Positions 25,466-32,995 of a stretch of 40,409 bases of DNA are shown one piece after another. Source of the DNA: an uncultured Flavobacteriales bacterium. GTDB taxonomy: Bacteria; Bacteroidota; Bacteroidia; Flavobacteriales_D; Sanyastnellaceae. Position 1 is the stretch's first letter, and every line of letters starts with the position of its first letter. The position numbers were made by a program, and so were the translations under genes. The notes below the pieces were generated by a model. It did no database searches. It was not told the origin of the DNA and saw nothing but the letters and a program-made list of their open reading frames with translations. The stretch covers positions 1 through 40,409 of the forward strand of contig CAJWIF010000007.1 in NCBI GenBank assembly GCA_913041135.1, in the 5' to 3' direction.

Positions 25466-26770
25466 ATGACAAAGAATTCTTCATTCTCCGATCCGCAAGC
25501 CGACATATTCAGCATCGAGCACGCGCGCAACATGGATTCGAACGATCCCTTGCGGGGATTTCGAGAGCGATTTCACATTCCCTTGATAGGTGGGGAAGAG
25601 GCCATCTATTTCACAGGGAACTCCTTGGGCTTGCAACCAAAGTCTGCAAAGCAGGCGTTGGAAACTGAACTTGAGGACTGGGCCAAATGGGGCGTCGAAG
25701 GTCACTTTCACGCCACGAATCCATGGGTAGACTACCATGAGCGCTTTACGGAAGGGTTGTGTCATTTGACAGGCGCAAAACCACACGAAGTGGTTGCCAT
25801 GAATGCCCTCACGGTCAATTTGCATTTGCTTTTGGTCAGTTTTTATCAGCCATCAGGAAAGCGAACCAAAATCCTTTGCGAGGCGAAGGCCTTTCCTTCA
25901 GATCAATATGCTTTAGCCAGTCAAATCAGATTCCACGGCGGAAATCCTGAAACGGACTTGATCGAAATTCAGCCACGACCGGGTACCCACGTCATTGACG
26001 AAGCCGATATCGAAGCCGTATTAACGGAATCTGGAGACGAAATCGCCTTGGTCCTCATGGGAGGTGTCCATTATTTCAGCGGGCAATTGTTGGACATGGA
26101 ACGCATTGCACGATCTGCTCATGCCGCCGGCGCTTATTGCGGATTCGATTTGGCTCATGCCATCGGTAATGTTGTTTTAAACCTGCATGATTGGAACGTC
26201 GATTTCGCCTGCTGGTGCAGCTACAAATACCTCAACTCTGGTCCAGGTGCTGTCGCCGGAGCATTCATCAATGAGCAGCACACCGGCCGTGAAGACATCC
26301 CAAGACTCGAAGGTTGGTGGGGACACGACGCCAAGAAACGGTTCTTGATGGAGCCTACGTTCGAAAGTATGGGGACTGCTGAAGCGTGGCAAATGTCCAA
26401 CGCTCCCGTTCTCAATATGGCTGTTCATGCTGTTGCATTGGATCTATTTCTTGAAGCCGGTCTACCTGCCTTGCGTGAACGTGGCGATCGACTCACCGCT
26501 TACCTTGAACAAGCCATTCATGATGTCGCCCTCAAAAATGACATCGCGTTGGAAGTCATTACTCCAGCAGACTCTCAGCGAAGAGGCTCTCAAGTCTCAG
26601 TCATTGCTCACGGATACGGAAAATCGCTATTTGAACAATTGAGTGAAAAAGGAGTCGTAGCAGATTGGAGAGAGCCCAATGCCATCCGCATGGCTCCCGT
26701 TCCACTGTACAATTCTTTTGAAGATATTGCCCGATTCCACGCCATCTTCTTGGAAGCAACCGCATCGTAA
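25466..26770 (+). CDS. kynU: Kynureninase
   Basis: PLP enzyme that cleaves kynurenine or 3-hydroxykynurenine to anthranilate or 3-hydroxyanthranilate plus alanine. The protein has 434 residues from the ATG at 25466; upstream in-frame ATG 25412 and TTG 25397 add an unlikely leader. Family motifs are 'DPLRGFRERFHIP', 'YFTGNSLGLQP', 'FPSDQYAL' (F143-D146, phosphate and ring contacts), 'CGFDLAHAIGN' (D228, H231), and the PLP lysine K254 in 'CSYKYLNSGPGAVAG'. 'GWWGH' and 'FESMGTAEAWQMSN' are also present. It makes the substrate of the dioxygenase encoded 13 kb away. A TrkA-like gene follows after 24 nt. Confidence 0.97.
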   Translation: MTKNSSFSDPQADIFSIEHARNMDSNDPLRGFRERFHIPLIGGEEAIYFTGNSLGLQPKSAKQALETELEDWAKWGVEGHFHATNPWVDYHERFTEGLCHLTGAKPHEVVAMNALTVNLHLLLVSFYQPSGKRTKILCEAKAFPSDQYALASQIRFHGGNPETDLIEIQPRPGTHVIDEADIEAVLTESGDEIALVLMGGVHYFSGQLLDMERIARSAHAAGAYCGFDLAHAIGNVVLNLHDWNVDFACWCSYKYLNSGPGAVAGAFINEQHTGREDIPRLEGWWGHDAKKRFLMEPTFESMGTAEAWQMSNAPVLNMAVHAVALDLFLEAGLPALRERGDRLTAYLEQAIHDVALKNDIALEVITPADSQRRGSQVSVIAHGYGKSLFEQLSEKGVVADWREPNAIRMAPVPLYNSFEDIARFHAIFLEATAS

Positions 26771-26794
26771 AGGGAAACAACCGAAATTAGCCCC

Positions 26795-27490
26795 ATGCCT
26801 CAATCCTCTCGCTTCGCCGTATTCGGCATCGGCCGTTATGGAACACAGATTGCCTTAGCCTTGGCTTCCAAAGGTGCTGAAGTATTCACTTTTGACAGCA
26901 ACTCTGTCCGATCAGAAAACATCAAAGACAGCGTATCCCTCGCTGTGACGTTGGACGCAACGGACATTCGAGCCCTCAAAACACAGCGGGTTCAAGACAT
27001 GGACGCCGCCGTCGTTGCGATTGGCGAGAACTTCGAGGCCACTGTATTGACGGCGTTGAACTTGCTTGATCTCGGCGTCCCTCGTGTGATTGTCCGATCC
27101 AATGGCGAACACCAGCAGCGCATATTGTCCAGCCTCGGAGTGAAAGAAATTTTGACTCCCGAAAGCGAGGTTGCCAGTGTGATCTCAGAGCGACTGATTC
27201 ACCCTAACATTGGCGGGTTTCTTGAGCTTCCCGATGACTATGAAATCGCCGAAATTCATGCACCAAAGAACTGCATCGGCCGCCCACTTGGTAGCATCGA
27301 CTTGACCAACCGATACGAATTGCGCCTGATTACAATTCGCCGCGTTTTTGAAACGGACGAGGAAGGCTTGTCAAAAACTGAGCACATCATCGGTGTGCCA
27401 AAGCCTGAAATGGAGATCGAGGCGACCGATACACTCGTGGTTTTTGGCACCTTAACCGCCGTGAAGCGGTTTTTGGAAATCAACTCCTGA
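26795..27490 (+). CDS. RCK (TrkA/KtrA-type) potassium channel regulatory protein
   Basis: A 231-residue cytoplasmic regulator of potassium transport. The N-terminal RCK Rossmann fold has 'FGIGRYGTQIA' (G11-G16) and the acidic residue D34 at the end of strand two, as in NAD(H)/nucleotide-binding RCK-N domains. 'TLDATDIRALKTQRVQDMDAAVVAIGENFEAT' is the typical middle part. An RCK-C (TrkA_C) domain covers roughly residues 140-230. KtrA proteins are near 220 residues, so this is a single-unit KtrA-like protein. No membrane subunit (KtrB/TrkH) is encoded next to it: kynU is upstream and the next gene is convergent. Its transporter partner must be elsewhere. Confidence 0.9.
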   Translation: MPQSSRFAVFGIGRYGTQIALALASKGAEVFTFDSNSVRSENIKDSVSLAVTLDATDIRALKTQRVQDMDAAVVAIGENFEATVLTALNLLDLGVPRVIVRSNGEHQQRILSSLGVKEILTPESEVASVISERLIHPNIGGFLELPDDYEIAEIHAPKNCIGRPLGSIDLTNRYELRLITIRRVFETDEEGLSKTEHIIGVPKPEMEIEATDTLVVFGTLTAVKRFLEINS

Positions 27491-27519
27491 TTCAACAACA
27501 GCAGAGCCCGTAACGCGTG

Positions 27520-29115
27520 TTATCGCAAAACACGCACAGCCCCTTCGGCTTCGAACCACGTACTCAACGAACCCGAGGGGTCGGTGTAGTGCCTGTATTT
27601 CGCTTTCCAGATATAGAGCTCATCCTGCACGTAATGTGTCAGGGAAGGCGATTGTGCATGCCAATAATCTCCGATCGAATTCGCTTGCCAAACGAGATTG
27701 CCCCAACGGTTGTAAAGCTGGAAGTTCAGTTCAACCAGATTTCGGCCTTCAATGCGCAAGACTTCATTCAATCCATCCCCGTCGGGGGTAAACGCCGTTG
27801 GAATGAAAAGGGTCGGCTCAGAGCAAAAGCCCTGGACAAAAATAGCCTGCTCACTTTCGCAGCCAATGTCATTGGTAACCACCACGCCAAACGACCCAGG
27901 GCCACTGATTGCAATCGAATTGCTCGTCGCTCCATTTGCCCATTGGTAACCGGCAAACCCCGCAGGCACACCCAATACATACTCTACTCCCGGGAAATCA
28001 TCGAAACAAAGCGAGGTGTCTCCGGGCAAGTAAAACTCTGGGCTCGGCAAAGCCAATACCTCCACCAATGCACTGTTTGTACAGCCTCCAGCGTCCGTCA
28101 CTAAAACTTGATAAACTCCTGATTCGTTGATCAACACCTCAGCATCATTGGGTCCATGAGACCAATTGAACTGAAATGGGCCGGTTTCGAGATTCGTAGG
28201 CGATGCAGACAAAACCACACCGGGTGAAGCGCATGTTGTTGTGGAGTCTGGCAAGGTCAATAGCGGTCCATCTGTAAAAAGCACATCGAGCACATCCGAA
28301 TGGGAACACCCTTCTGGAGACGTAGCGGTCAGTCCATACGTTCCGCTCGCTGTTACTTGAAGCACGGGGAGAACAGCCTCCGCTTCAGACCATTCGTAGA
28401 CGTAATCCGATGGCAATTCAGGATCTATGGTGACCACATCCCCAGCACAAGCCACAACATCTGCGCCCAACTCCATATCCGGGAAAATTGAAACCACTTC
28501 AACAACATCACTAGCAAAGCACCCTGTGGCGCCGAGCCCATCGATTGTAGCTGTCACCGTGTAGACTTGACTCAATTCCTCCGTCATCTGTGGGTTGGAA
28601 GCCAGGGCGTTACTCAGTCCCACTGCCGGTTGCCATTGCCACGTTACCGTATTCGAAATATCCACACTGGCAACCAGGCTCGCTCCCAACGTAGAACACA
28701 ACAACAAATCCGGACCTCCGTCCACCTCAAAATCGGGATAAACAGTGATGCTGATGTCGTCCAAGAAAACGTCTCCTGTAGGCGAGGTCATCACCGCGGA
28801 GTAGACCGTGGTGGCAATGGGGTTTACGGTTACAGACTGGGCATAGGGATCACTCACTTCCCCTGCCGGAGTCCATTCAAACGTCCAATCAGCGACATTG
28901 GTCGTGGGGTCAAAAGCGAGCACGTTGCAATACAAAGAAACCGGATCGAGCTGACCGGCACAAAAGAAATTCTGCGATGTCGCGATGTATGGCTGCGCCG
29001 CGATTTGCGTTAGAAAACTACCGCCAAAAAGCAGAAAAAGACCCATCACAACTCGATGGATGTCGCATCGATTTCGGTTACTCAATTGTTGCAATTTTCT
29101 CACGTTAACTAGCAA
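27520..29115 (-). CDS. Secreted Ig/PKD-like repeat protein with CHU_C (T9SS type B) C-terminal domain
   Basis: About 531 residues if translation starts at TTG 29115 next to the upstream stop; GTG 29103 or ATG 29046 are alternatives. The ATG alone gives a signal peptide without a positive n-region, which favours an upstream start. The signal 'MGLFLLFGGSFLTQIAAQ' is followed by several Ig/PKD-like units with 'FEWTPAGEVSDPYAQSV'- and 'VYEWSEAEAVLPVLQVTASG'-type text and paired Cys. The last ~90 residues are the gliding-motility-associated CHU_C domain ('FIPTAFTPDGDGLNEVL', 'YNRWGNLVWQ'). This marks a type B T9SS substrate, found in adhesins and motility surface proteins. It is the last gene of the comF-msrC-lipoprotein run. 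Binding target unknown. Confidence 0.85.
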   Translation of the reverse strand: MLVNVRKLQQLSNRNRCDIHRVVMGLFLLFGGSFLTQIAAQPYIATSQNFFCAGQLDPVSLYCNVLAFDPTTNVADWTFEWTPAGEVSDPYAQSVTVNPIATTVYSAVMTSPTGDVFLDDISITVYPDFEVDGGPDLLLCSTLGASLVASVDISNTVTWQWQPAVGLSNALASNPQMTEELSQVYTVTATIDGLGATGCFASDVVEVVSIFPDMELGADVVACAGDVVTIDPELPSDYVYEWSEAEAVLPVLQVTASGTYGLTATSPEGCSHSDVLDVLFTDGPLLTLPDSTTTCASPGVVLSASPTNLETGPFQFNWSHGPNDAEVLINESGVYQVLVTDAGGCTNSALVEVLALPSPEFYLPGDTSLCFDDFPGVEYVLGVPAGFAGYQWANGATSNSIAISGPGSFGVVVTNDIGCESEQAIFVQGFCSEPTLFIPTAFTPDGDGLNEVLRIEGRNLVELNFQLYNRWGNLVWQANSIGDYWHAQSPSLTHYVQDELYIWKAKYRHYTDPSGSLSTWFEAEGAVRVLR

Positions 29116-29116
29116 T

Positions 29117-30766
29117 TTACTGTTCCAATTCTTCGCCTTCGCGTTTCAAACTCCATGTCCATTCCATTTCCCAATTCGAGCGAACGTCCAAAGCTTTCGA
29201 AAGGTAAAAATACGCCTCAGGCGTTTGCTGTCGCAACGGGTCCATGGCCTGCCAGATGGAATCGTTGTTTGCATCCAACTCGAATCCCACTTCATATTGA
29301 CCTGGGTGCAACTTTGGCCAACCAACAATCGTGTCCGACTCGCACCGTATCCGAGACAACTCCGCCGTCGGTTTGCCTTTTGGAGAACACTGCAACCATC
29401 CCGGACCTGGAAGGTCGCTGACATCAAGCGTAAAACTTCCAAAATGATCCTCGGGCCATGTTTGCCATTTCCACATCAAGGTGTCTTGAACGCTTGCCCC
29501 TTCTCGGCTCGTCACACCACCCGGAAGAATGGTCAATTGATACTTCTGACCCGAGATTTCTTCTATTCGGATTTCCACTGAGTGGCCCCCTGTACTGGAT
29601 TCCGATAGCGTCACATCACCCGGTAAAAGCGGTAGATTGATTGTGTCCACGCGCAAGCTCCAAAGCGCAGGGTCGACCGAACGCAAAACGCGCCCAAACT
29701 CCCACGTTCGCTCACTCCTTACATCTGTTTTTGCCGGCCATTGAGGCGTCATATTCAGCGCGCTTCCCATTCGAGATCGCGTCAACCGCGCTTGCAAAGA
29801 ATCTGCACCATCTGTCCACGTCCAAACCGCGAGTGGGCTTTCTAGAAATTGAGGTTTTGGGGTCCACAATTTGACACTATCCCCGGTTCTGAACCAGAGG
29901 ATGTCCAAGGCCTTATCATCCATAAGCACCGACCACTCCTCCTCCATATCTTCTTCATTTTTAGGGGCTAAAACCCGCATAAATCCGGAAGAATCGACAG
30001 AGGCCGAGGCAATATAAGCCGGCGACATTGGGGGCGCTGTTGGCGCGAACAACCATGGCGCAGCCCACCTTTCCCCTGCTGCGACAGACACGTTACTGAA
30101 CGCCAACGATTCGCCAGGATTCCACCGGTAGTCACGATTGACGTCATCCACCGCGAGGGCTTTGTATAGGCCTGCGGCTAAAAAAGATCCCTGAAAAAAT
30201 CCTTCTTCATCTGTGATGGCGACAGCCACTGGCCGCTCTCCGCCCCAAATACTATCCCAAGGTGTTGAATCTTTAAAAAACAAAGTGCGCAACCCACCGA
30301 CTCCGCCGCCAGAGAGCTGATCGACAACCTGACCATTCAATGTCAAGGTATCCAATTCACTCCCGGTCGAAAATGCAAAGAACAAAGCTTCCGCAGGGTT
30401 GGATTCGTGCAAATCCACCAAAGCATCTCCAAAATTCAAGACGTAGGTCGTCTCGGCTTCAAACCAATCCGATTCAAAGAGAACATGCACCTCCTTCCCT
30501 TTGGTTTTGAATTGCGGCGTTCCTGTAATGGGAGGGGAAATGAGCATTTGCGACACGGCATTCCGGGAGACAACGTACTCATCAAACCGCAGTGTCAGCG
30601 ACTCAAGCTGGAGATCCGAAGATCCATTGGGAGGAGTCATCTCAAGCACTTGGGGAGCGATTTCATCCAATGGGCCTCCCGCGGGTGATGACACTTGAGC
30701 GCATCCCATAACGAGAACGATTCCTAGAAACCACCCCATGCGAACACGCCAATTTTCTTGCTTCAT
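29117..30766 (-). CDS. Ig-like (SbsA-type) domain outer-membrane lipoprotein
   Basis: A 549-residue lipoprotein. The ATG at 30766 is chosen because it overlaps the stop of the upstream gene (ATGA); the ATG at 30781 would add five residues. A signal peptide ends in the lipobox 'IVLVMGC', with C22 as the lipidated residue. The mature protein starts with 'SSPAGGPLDEIAPQVLEMTPPNGSSDL', which is the Bacteroidota 'GGP.D..PP' linker leading into an SbsA-type Ig-like domain (roughly residues 40-135, with 'TLRFDEYVV' and 'TTYVLNFGDALVDLHE'). A CarboxypepD-like region with 'GLYKALAVDDVNRDYRWNPGESL' follows. This type is common and uncharacterised in Bacteroidota. Confidence 0.82.
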   Translation of the reverse strand: MKQENWRVRMGWFLGIVLVMGCAQVSSPAGGPLDEIAPQVLEMTPPNGSSDLQLESLTLRFDEYVVSRNAVSQMLISPPITGTPQFKTKGKEVHVLFESDWFEAETTYVLNFGDALVDLHESNPAEALFFAFSTGSELDTLTLNGQVVDQLSGGGVGGLRTLFFKDSTPWDSIWGGERPVAVAITDEEGFFQGSFLAAGLYKALAVDDVNRDYRWNPGESLAFSNVSVAAGERWAAPWLFAPTAPPMSPAYIASASVDSSGFMRVLAPKNEEDMEEEWSVLMDDKALDILWFRTGDSVKLWTPKPQFLESPLAVWTWTDGADSLQARLTRSRMGSALNMTPQWPAKTDVRSERTWEFGRVLRSVDPALWSLRVDTINLPLLPGDVTLSESSTGGHSVEIRIEEISGQKYQLTILPGGVTSREGASVQDTLMWKWQTWPEDHFGSFTLDVSDLPGPGWLQCSPKGKPTAELSRIRCESDTIVGWPKLHPGQYEVGFELDANNDSIWQAMDPLRQQTPEAYFYLSKALDVRSNWEMEWTWSLKREGEELEQ

Positions 30767-31263
30767 TCCCATTGATTCCATCGTGATTCAAGGTGACCTA
30801 TGATCGATGCAAATCCTTCCACATCGACTTGAGAAAAGTCTGCTGGCTTGGTGGAATCAATGTCCAGAACTGCCACGACTTCGCCTTCCACCACTACCGG
30901 TAGAACCAATTCCGCAATCGACAAAGCACTGCAGGCAATGTGGCCTGGAAACGACTCTACATCGTCAACAACTTGCGCTGATTTCGAATCCCATGCCGCC
31001 GCACAAACTCCCTTACCGCGGTGCAATCGTGTGCACGCCACAGGTCCTTGAAAAGGCGCTAAAACGAGTTCGTCACGTTGTTGGTCTACCACATAAAACC
31101 CGACCCAATGCCAGTCAAAGGCCGCATAGATTGCCGCCGAGAGGTTCGCCAGATTCGCCGTACGATTTACTTCACCTTCCAACAACGCAATCCACTGTGG
31201 TTGCATCGCGTGGTATACGGCCATGCGGTTGTTCCCTTTTGAGGATTTCGTTGAGCTGGGCAT
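30763..31263 (-). CDS. msrC: Free methionine-R-sulfoxide reductase (GAF domain)
   Basis: Reduces free (not protein-bound) methionine-R-sulfoxide, using a GAF fold. With ATG 31263 the protein has 166 residues. The three conserved cysteines are C77 in 'GPVACTRL', C87 in 'GKGVCAAAW' and C111 in 'FPGHIACSAL'; their spacing (10 and 24) is identical to E. coli fRMsr. 'LVLAPFQGP' and 'AVLDIDSTKP' are also diagnostic. ATG 31299 would abut the comF stop but adds 12 atypical residues, and ATG 31224 would shorten the N-terminal helix, so the start is uncertain. It sits between comF and the lipoprotein gene and overlaps the latter by 4 nt. Confidence 0.9.
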   Translation of the reverse strand: MPSSTKSSKGNNRMAVYHAMQPQWIALLEGEVNRTANLANLSAAIYAAFDWHWVGFYVVDQQRDELVLAPFQGPVACTRLHRGKGVCAAAWDSKSAQVVDDVESFPGHIACSALSIAELVLPVVVEGEVVAVLDIDSTKPADFSQVDVEGFASIIGHLESRWNQWE

Positions 31264-31299
31264 CCATACAAAGATACCGCACTGCATCAAGACATCCAT

Positions 31300-31974
31300 T
31301 CATGCCAGAGCAAGGGCCAATGTTCCAACAACCCGATGGGGAGAATCATCCAATGCCGATGCACACATCCTAAACGTCGTGCCCGTTGTCAGGACGTCAT
31401 CCACGAGTAACACGTTTCTAGGAGCCTCTAAAACACCCTCCCGGTAGAAGTAGGTCATGTCCAATTTTTCACGCCGCTCTCTCCTGTTCATACCGGTTAA
31501 CGATGCTCCGTGCTTTGCCCTTCCAAGTAGCTTGGGTTCGATGGGGACATTCCACACCGATGCAATCCCCTTGGCGACCCACTCCGCTTGATTGAATCCT
31601 CGGTTCAGCTGTCTACGCCAATGGAGTGGGATGGGGACCAGCACGAGTGATTCGCGGGGAAAGGGCACCTCTTCAGCCCCGCTAGCCAACCACCGACCCC
31701 AATGCCAAGCCAACTTTCGATCTCCACGGTATTTGATGTCTCGAATTTGCCGTTCCAAAAAGTCACATCCCCTCAATCGAAACCCCACTTGACCCCACTT
31801 CGTAGCTAGCCGTTCTTGCATCAAAATCAGGCCGATGCTACCACGCAAATCAGGCCAACGCATGGAACAAATGCTACAACAAGGAAACCGAGTGGACTGC
31901 GAGAGCATCCAAGACCCGCAGCTCACACAATGCTGAGGAAAAAGAACATCACAGAAGCTTTGGAGGATCAACAT
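31300..31974 (-). CDS. ComF-family phosphoribosyltransferase-like protein
   Basis: A 224-residue ComF protein. It starts with a Cys-rich zinc-binding element (C8, C16, C19, C32, C33, C36) and ends with a PRTase fold whose PRPP motif is at 187-200 ('NVLLVDDVLTTGTT'). 'VPIPLHWRRQLNRGFNQAEWVAKGIA' is the ComF signature. ComF proteins help natural DNA uptake in several bacteria, probably at the inner side of the uptake channel, but many non-competent species keep them. It is the first gene of a four-gene run with msrC, a lipoprotein and a CHU_C protein. The divergent neighbour is the DUF72 gene, and no perfect -7 box is visible for comF. Confidence 0.92.
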   Translation of the reverse strand: MLILQSFCDVLFPQHCVSCGSWMLSQSTRFPCCSICSMRWPDLRGSIGLILMQERLATKWGQVGFRLRGCDFLERQIRDIKYRGDRKLAWHWGRWLASGAEEVPFPRESLVLVPIPLHWRRQLNRGFNQAEWVAKGIASVWNVPIEPKLLGRAKHGASLTGMNRRERREKLDMTYFYREGVLEAPRNVLLVDDVLTTGTTFRMCASALDDSPHRVVGTLALALA

Positions 31975-32031
31975 GCCCGAATGTGCAGCTGCTTTCTTTT
32001 CGTTTTAAGTACTCTTCATCCTTGTCGCGTC

Positions 32032-32039
32032 TAAATTTG
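32032..32039 (+). promoter_or_regulatory. -7 promoter box TAAATTTG just before the DUF72 gene
   Basis: A perfect TAnnTTTG match that ends 7 nt before the ATG at 32047. Transcription starting the usual few bases downstream would give an mRNA with almost no leader. It is in the divergent comF/DUF72 gap. Confidence 0.6.
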
Positions 32040-32046
32040 TGTCTCC

Positions 32047-32967
32047 ATGAAATTCGGAAAACTCCCCTCCATCGATGCCTGCACCGAAGATTTTTTTCAG
32101 TTGCCTCCTGTGGAACCCCGCTTTTGCGCGCTGAATTCAGAGCCTCAATCCACTCAGGTTGAAGTTCGGACGGGAGGAACCATGTGGACCATTCGGCCTT
32201 GGCGCGGCATCGTCTATCCCCAAAAGGCGGTCCAGCGGAGTTGGCCCGAATGGTATGGAAAACAGTTTTCGAGTCTCGAATTCAACGCAACGCATTACCG
32301 CATCTATCCTCCTGAGAAAATGGCAGAATGGGCGGCAGCCATGCCTGAGGATTTCCGCTTTTGCCCAAAATTTCCGCAAATCATCTCGCACTATCGCCGC
32401 TTCAATCGATGCGAAGGCCCTACTGATGACTTCATCGATGGTATTCTCGCTTTGGGAAATCGGCTGGGAACCAGCTTCATTCAACTCCCCCCGCATTACG
32501 CCCCCAAACACGCGGCATATTTGGTGGAATACCTCAAAAAATGGCCAGAGGAATTGACCTTATCCATTGAGTTTCGTCATCCAGAATGGTTCGAAGAAAG
32601 CCCCGAAGCATTGGCCCTATGGCAGCTCATGACCGACCGTGGGATTGGCGCAGTAATCTGCGATACCGCAGGCCGGCGAGACGCGTTGCACATGCGGATC
32701 ACTTCTCCCCATGTCATCGTTCGGTTCGGTGGATATGAAGGGCATCCCCTAGACGACTTTCGAATCCGGCAATGGGCTCAGTGGGTCGACCAATGGAAAA
32801 ACAGCGGCCTAAAATCGTTTGATTTTCTGGTACACGAACCGGATAGCGTTCTAACGCCGCAAACGTGCATTCGATTCACTGAACACTTGGAACAAGTAAG
32901 TGGGTTGAGTTGCCGATCGCCAAAACTCATGGACCCATCACTCCCGCTTTTTGACGCGCCGCGATAG
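32047..32967 (+). CDS. DUF72 (YecE-like) TIM-barrel protein
   Basis: A 306-residue DUF72 protein. Diagnostic text includes 'PWRGIVYP', 'SLEFNATHYRIYPPEKMAEWAAAMPEDFRFCPKFPQ' in pieces, 'GTSFIQLPPHYAP', 'LSIEFRHPEWF', 'GIGAVICDTAGR' and 'FLVHEPD'. The family adopts a TIM-barrel fold with a conserved acidic/aromatic pocket that resembles endonuclease IV-type barrels, but no biochemical role is established. The first ~40 residues before the barrel are poorly conserved, yet the -7 box placed 7 nt before the ATG supports this start. It is monocistronic, divergent from comF and convergent with secA. Confidence 0.9.
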   Translation: MKFGKLPSIDACTEDFFQLPPVEPRFCALNSEPQSTQVEVRTGGTMWTIRPWRGIVYPQKAVQRSWPEWYGKQFSSLEFNATHYRIYPPEKMAEWAAAMPEDFRFCPKFPQIISHYRRFNRCEGPTDDFIDGILALGNRLGTSFIQLPPHYAPKHAAYLVEYLKKWPEELTLSIEFRHPEWFEESPEALALWQLMTDRGIGAVICDTAGRRDALHMRITSPHVIVRFGGYEGHPLDDFRIRQWAQWVDQWKNSGLKSFDFLVHEPDSVLTPQTCIRFTEHLEQVSGLSCRSPKLMDPSLPLFDAPR

Positions 32968-32995
32968 ACAGCTCAAAGCCCGTAATTCCTGGTGA

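Noticed and set aside
27491-27519. Terminator between the RCK gene and the convergent CHU_C gene
   Set aside because: TAACGCGTGTTA looks palindromic but is imperfect and has no T run on either side.
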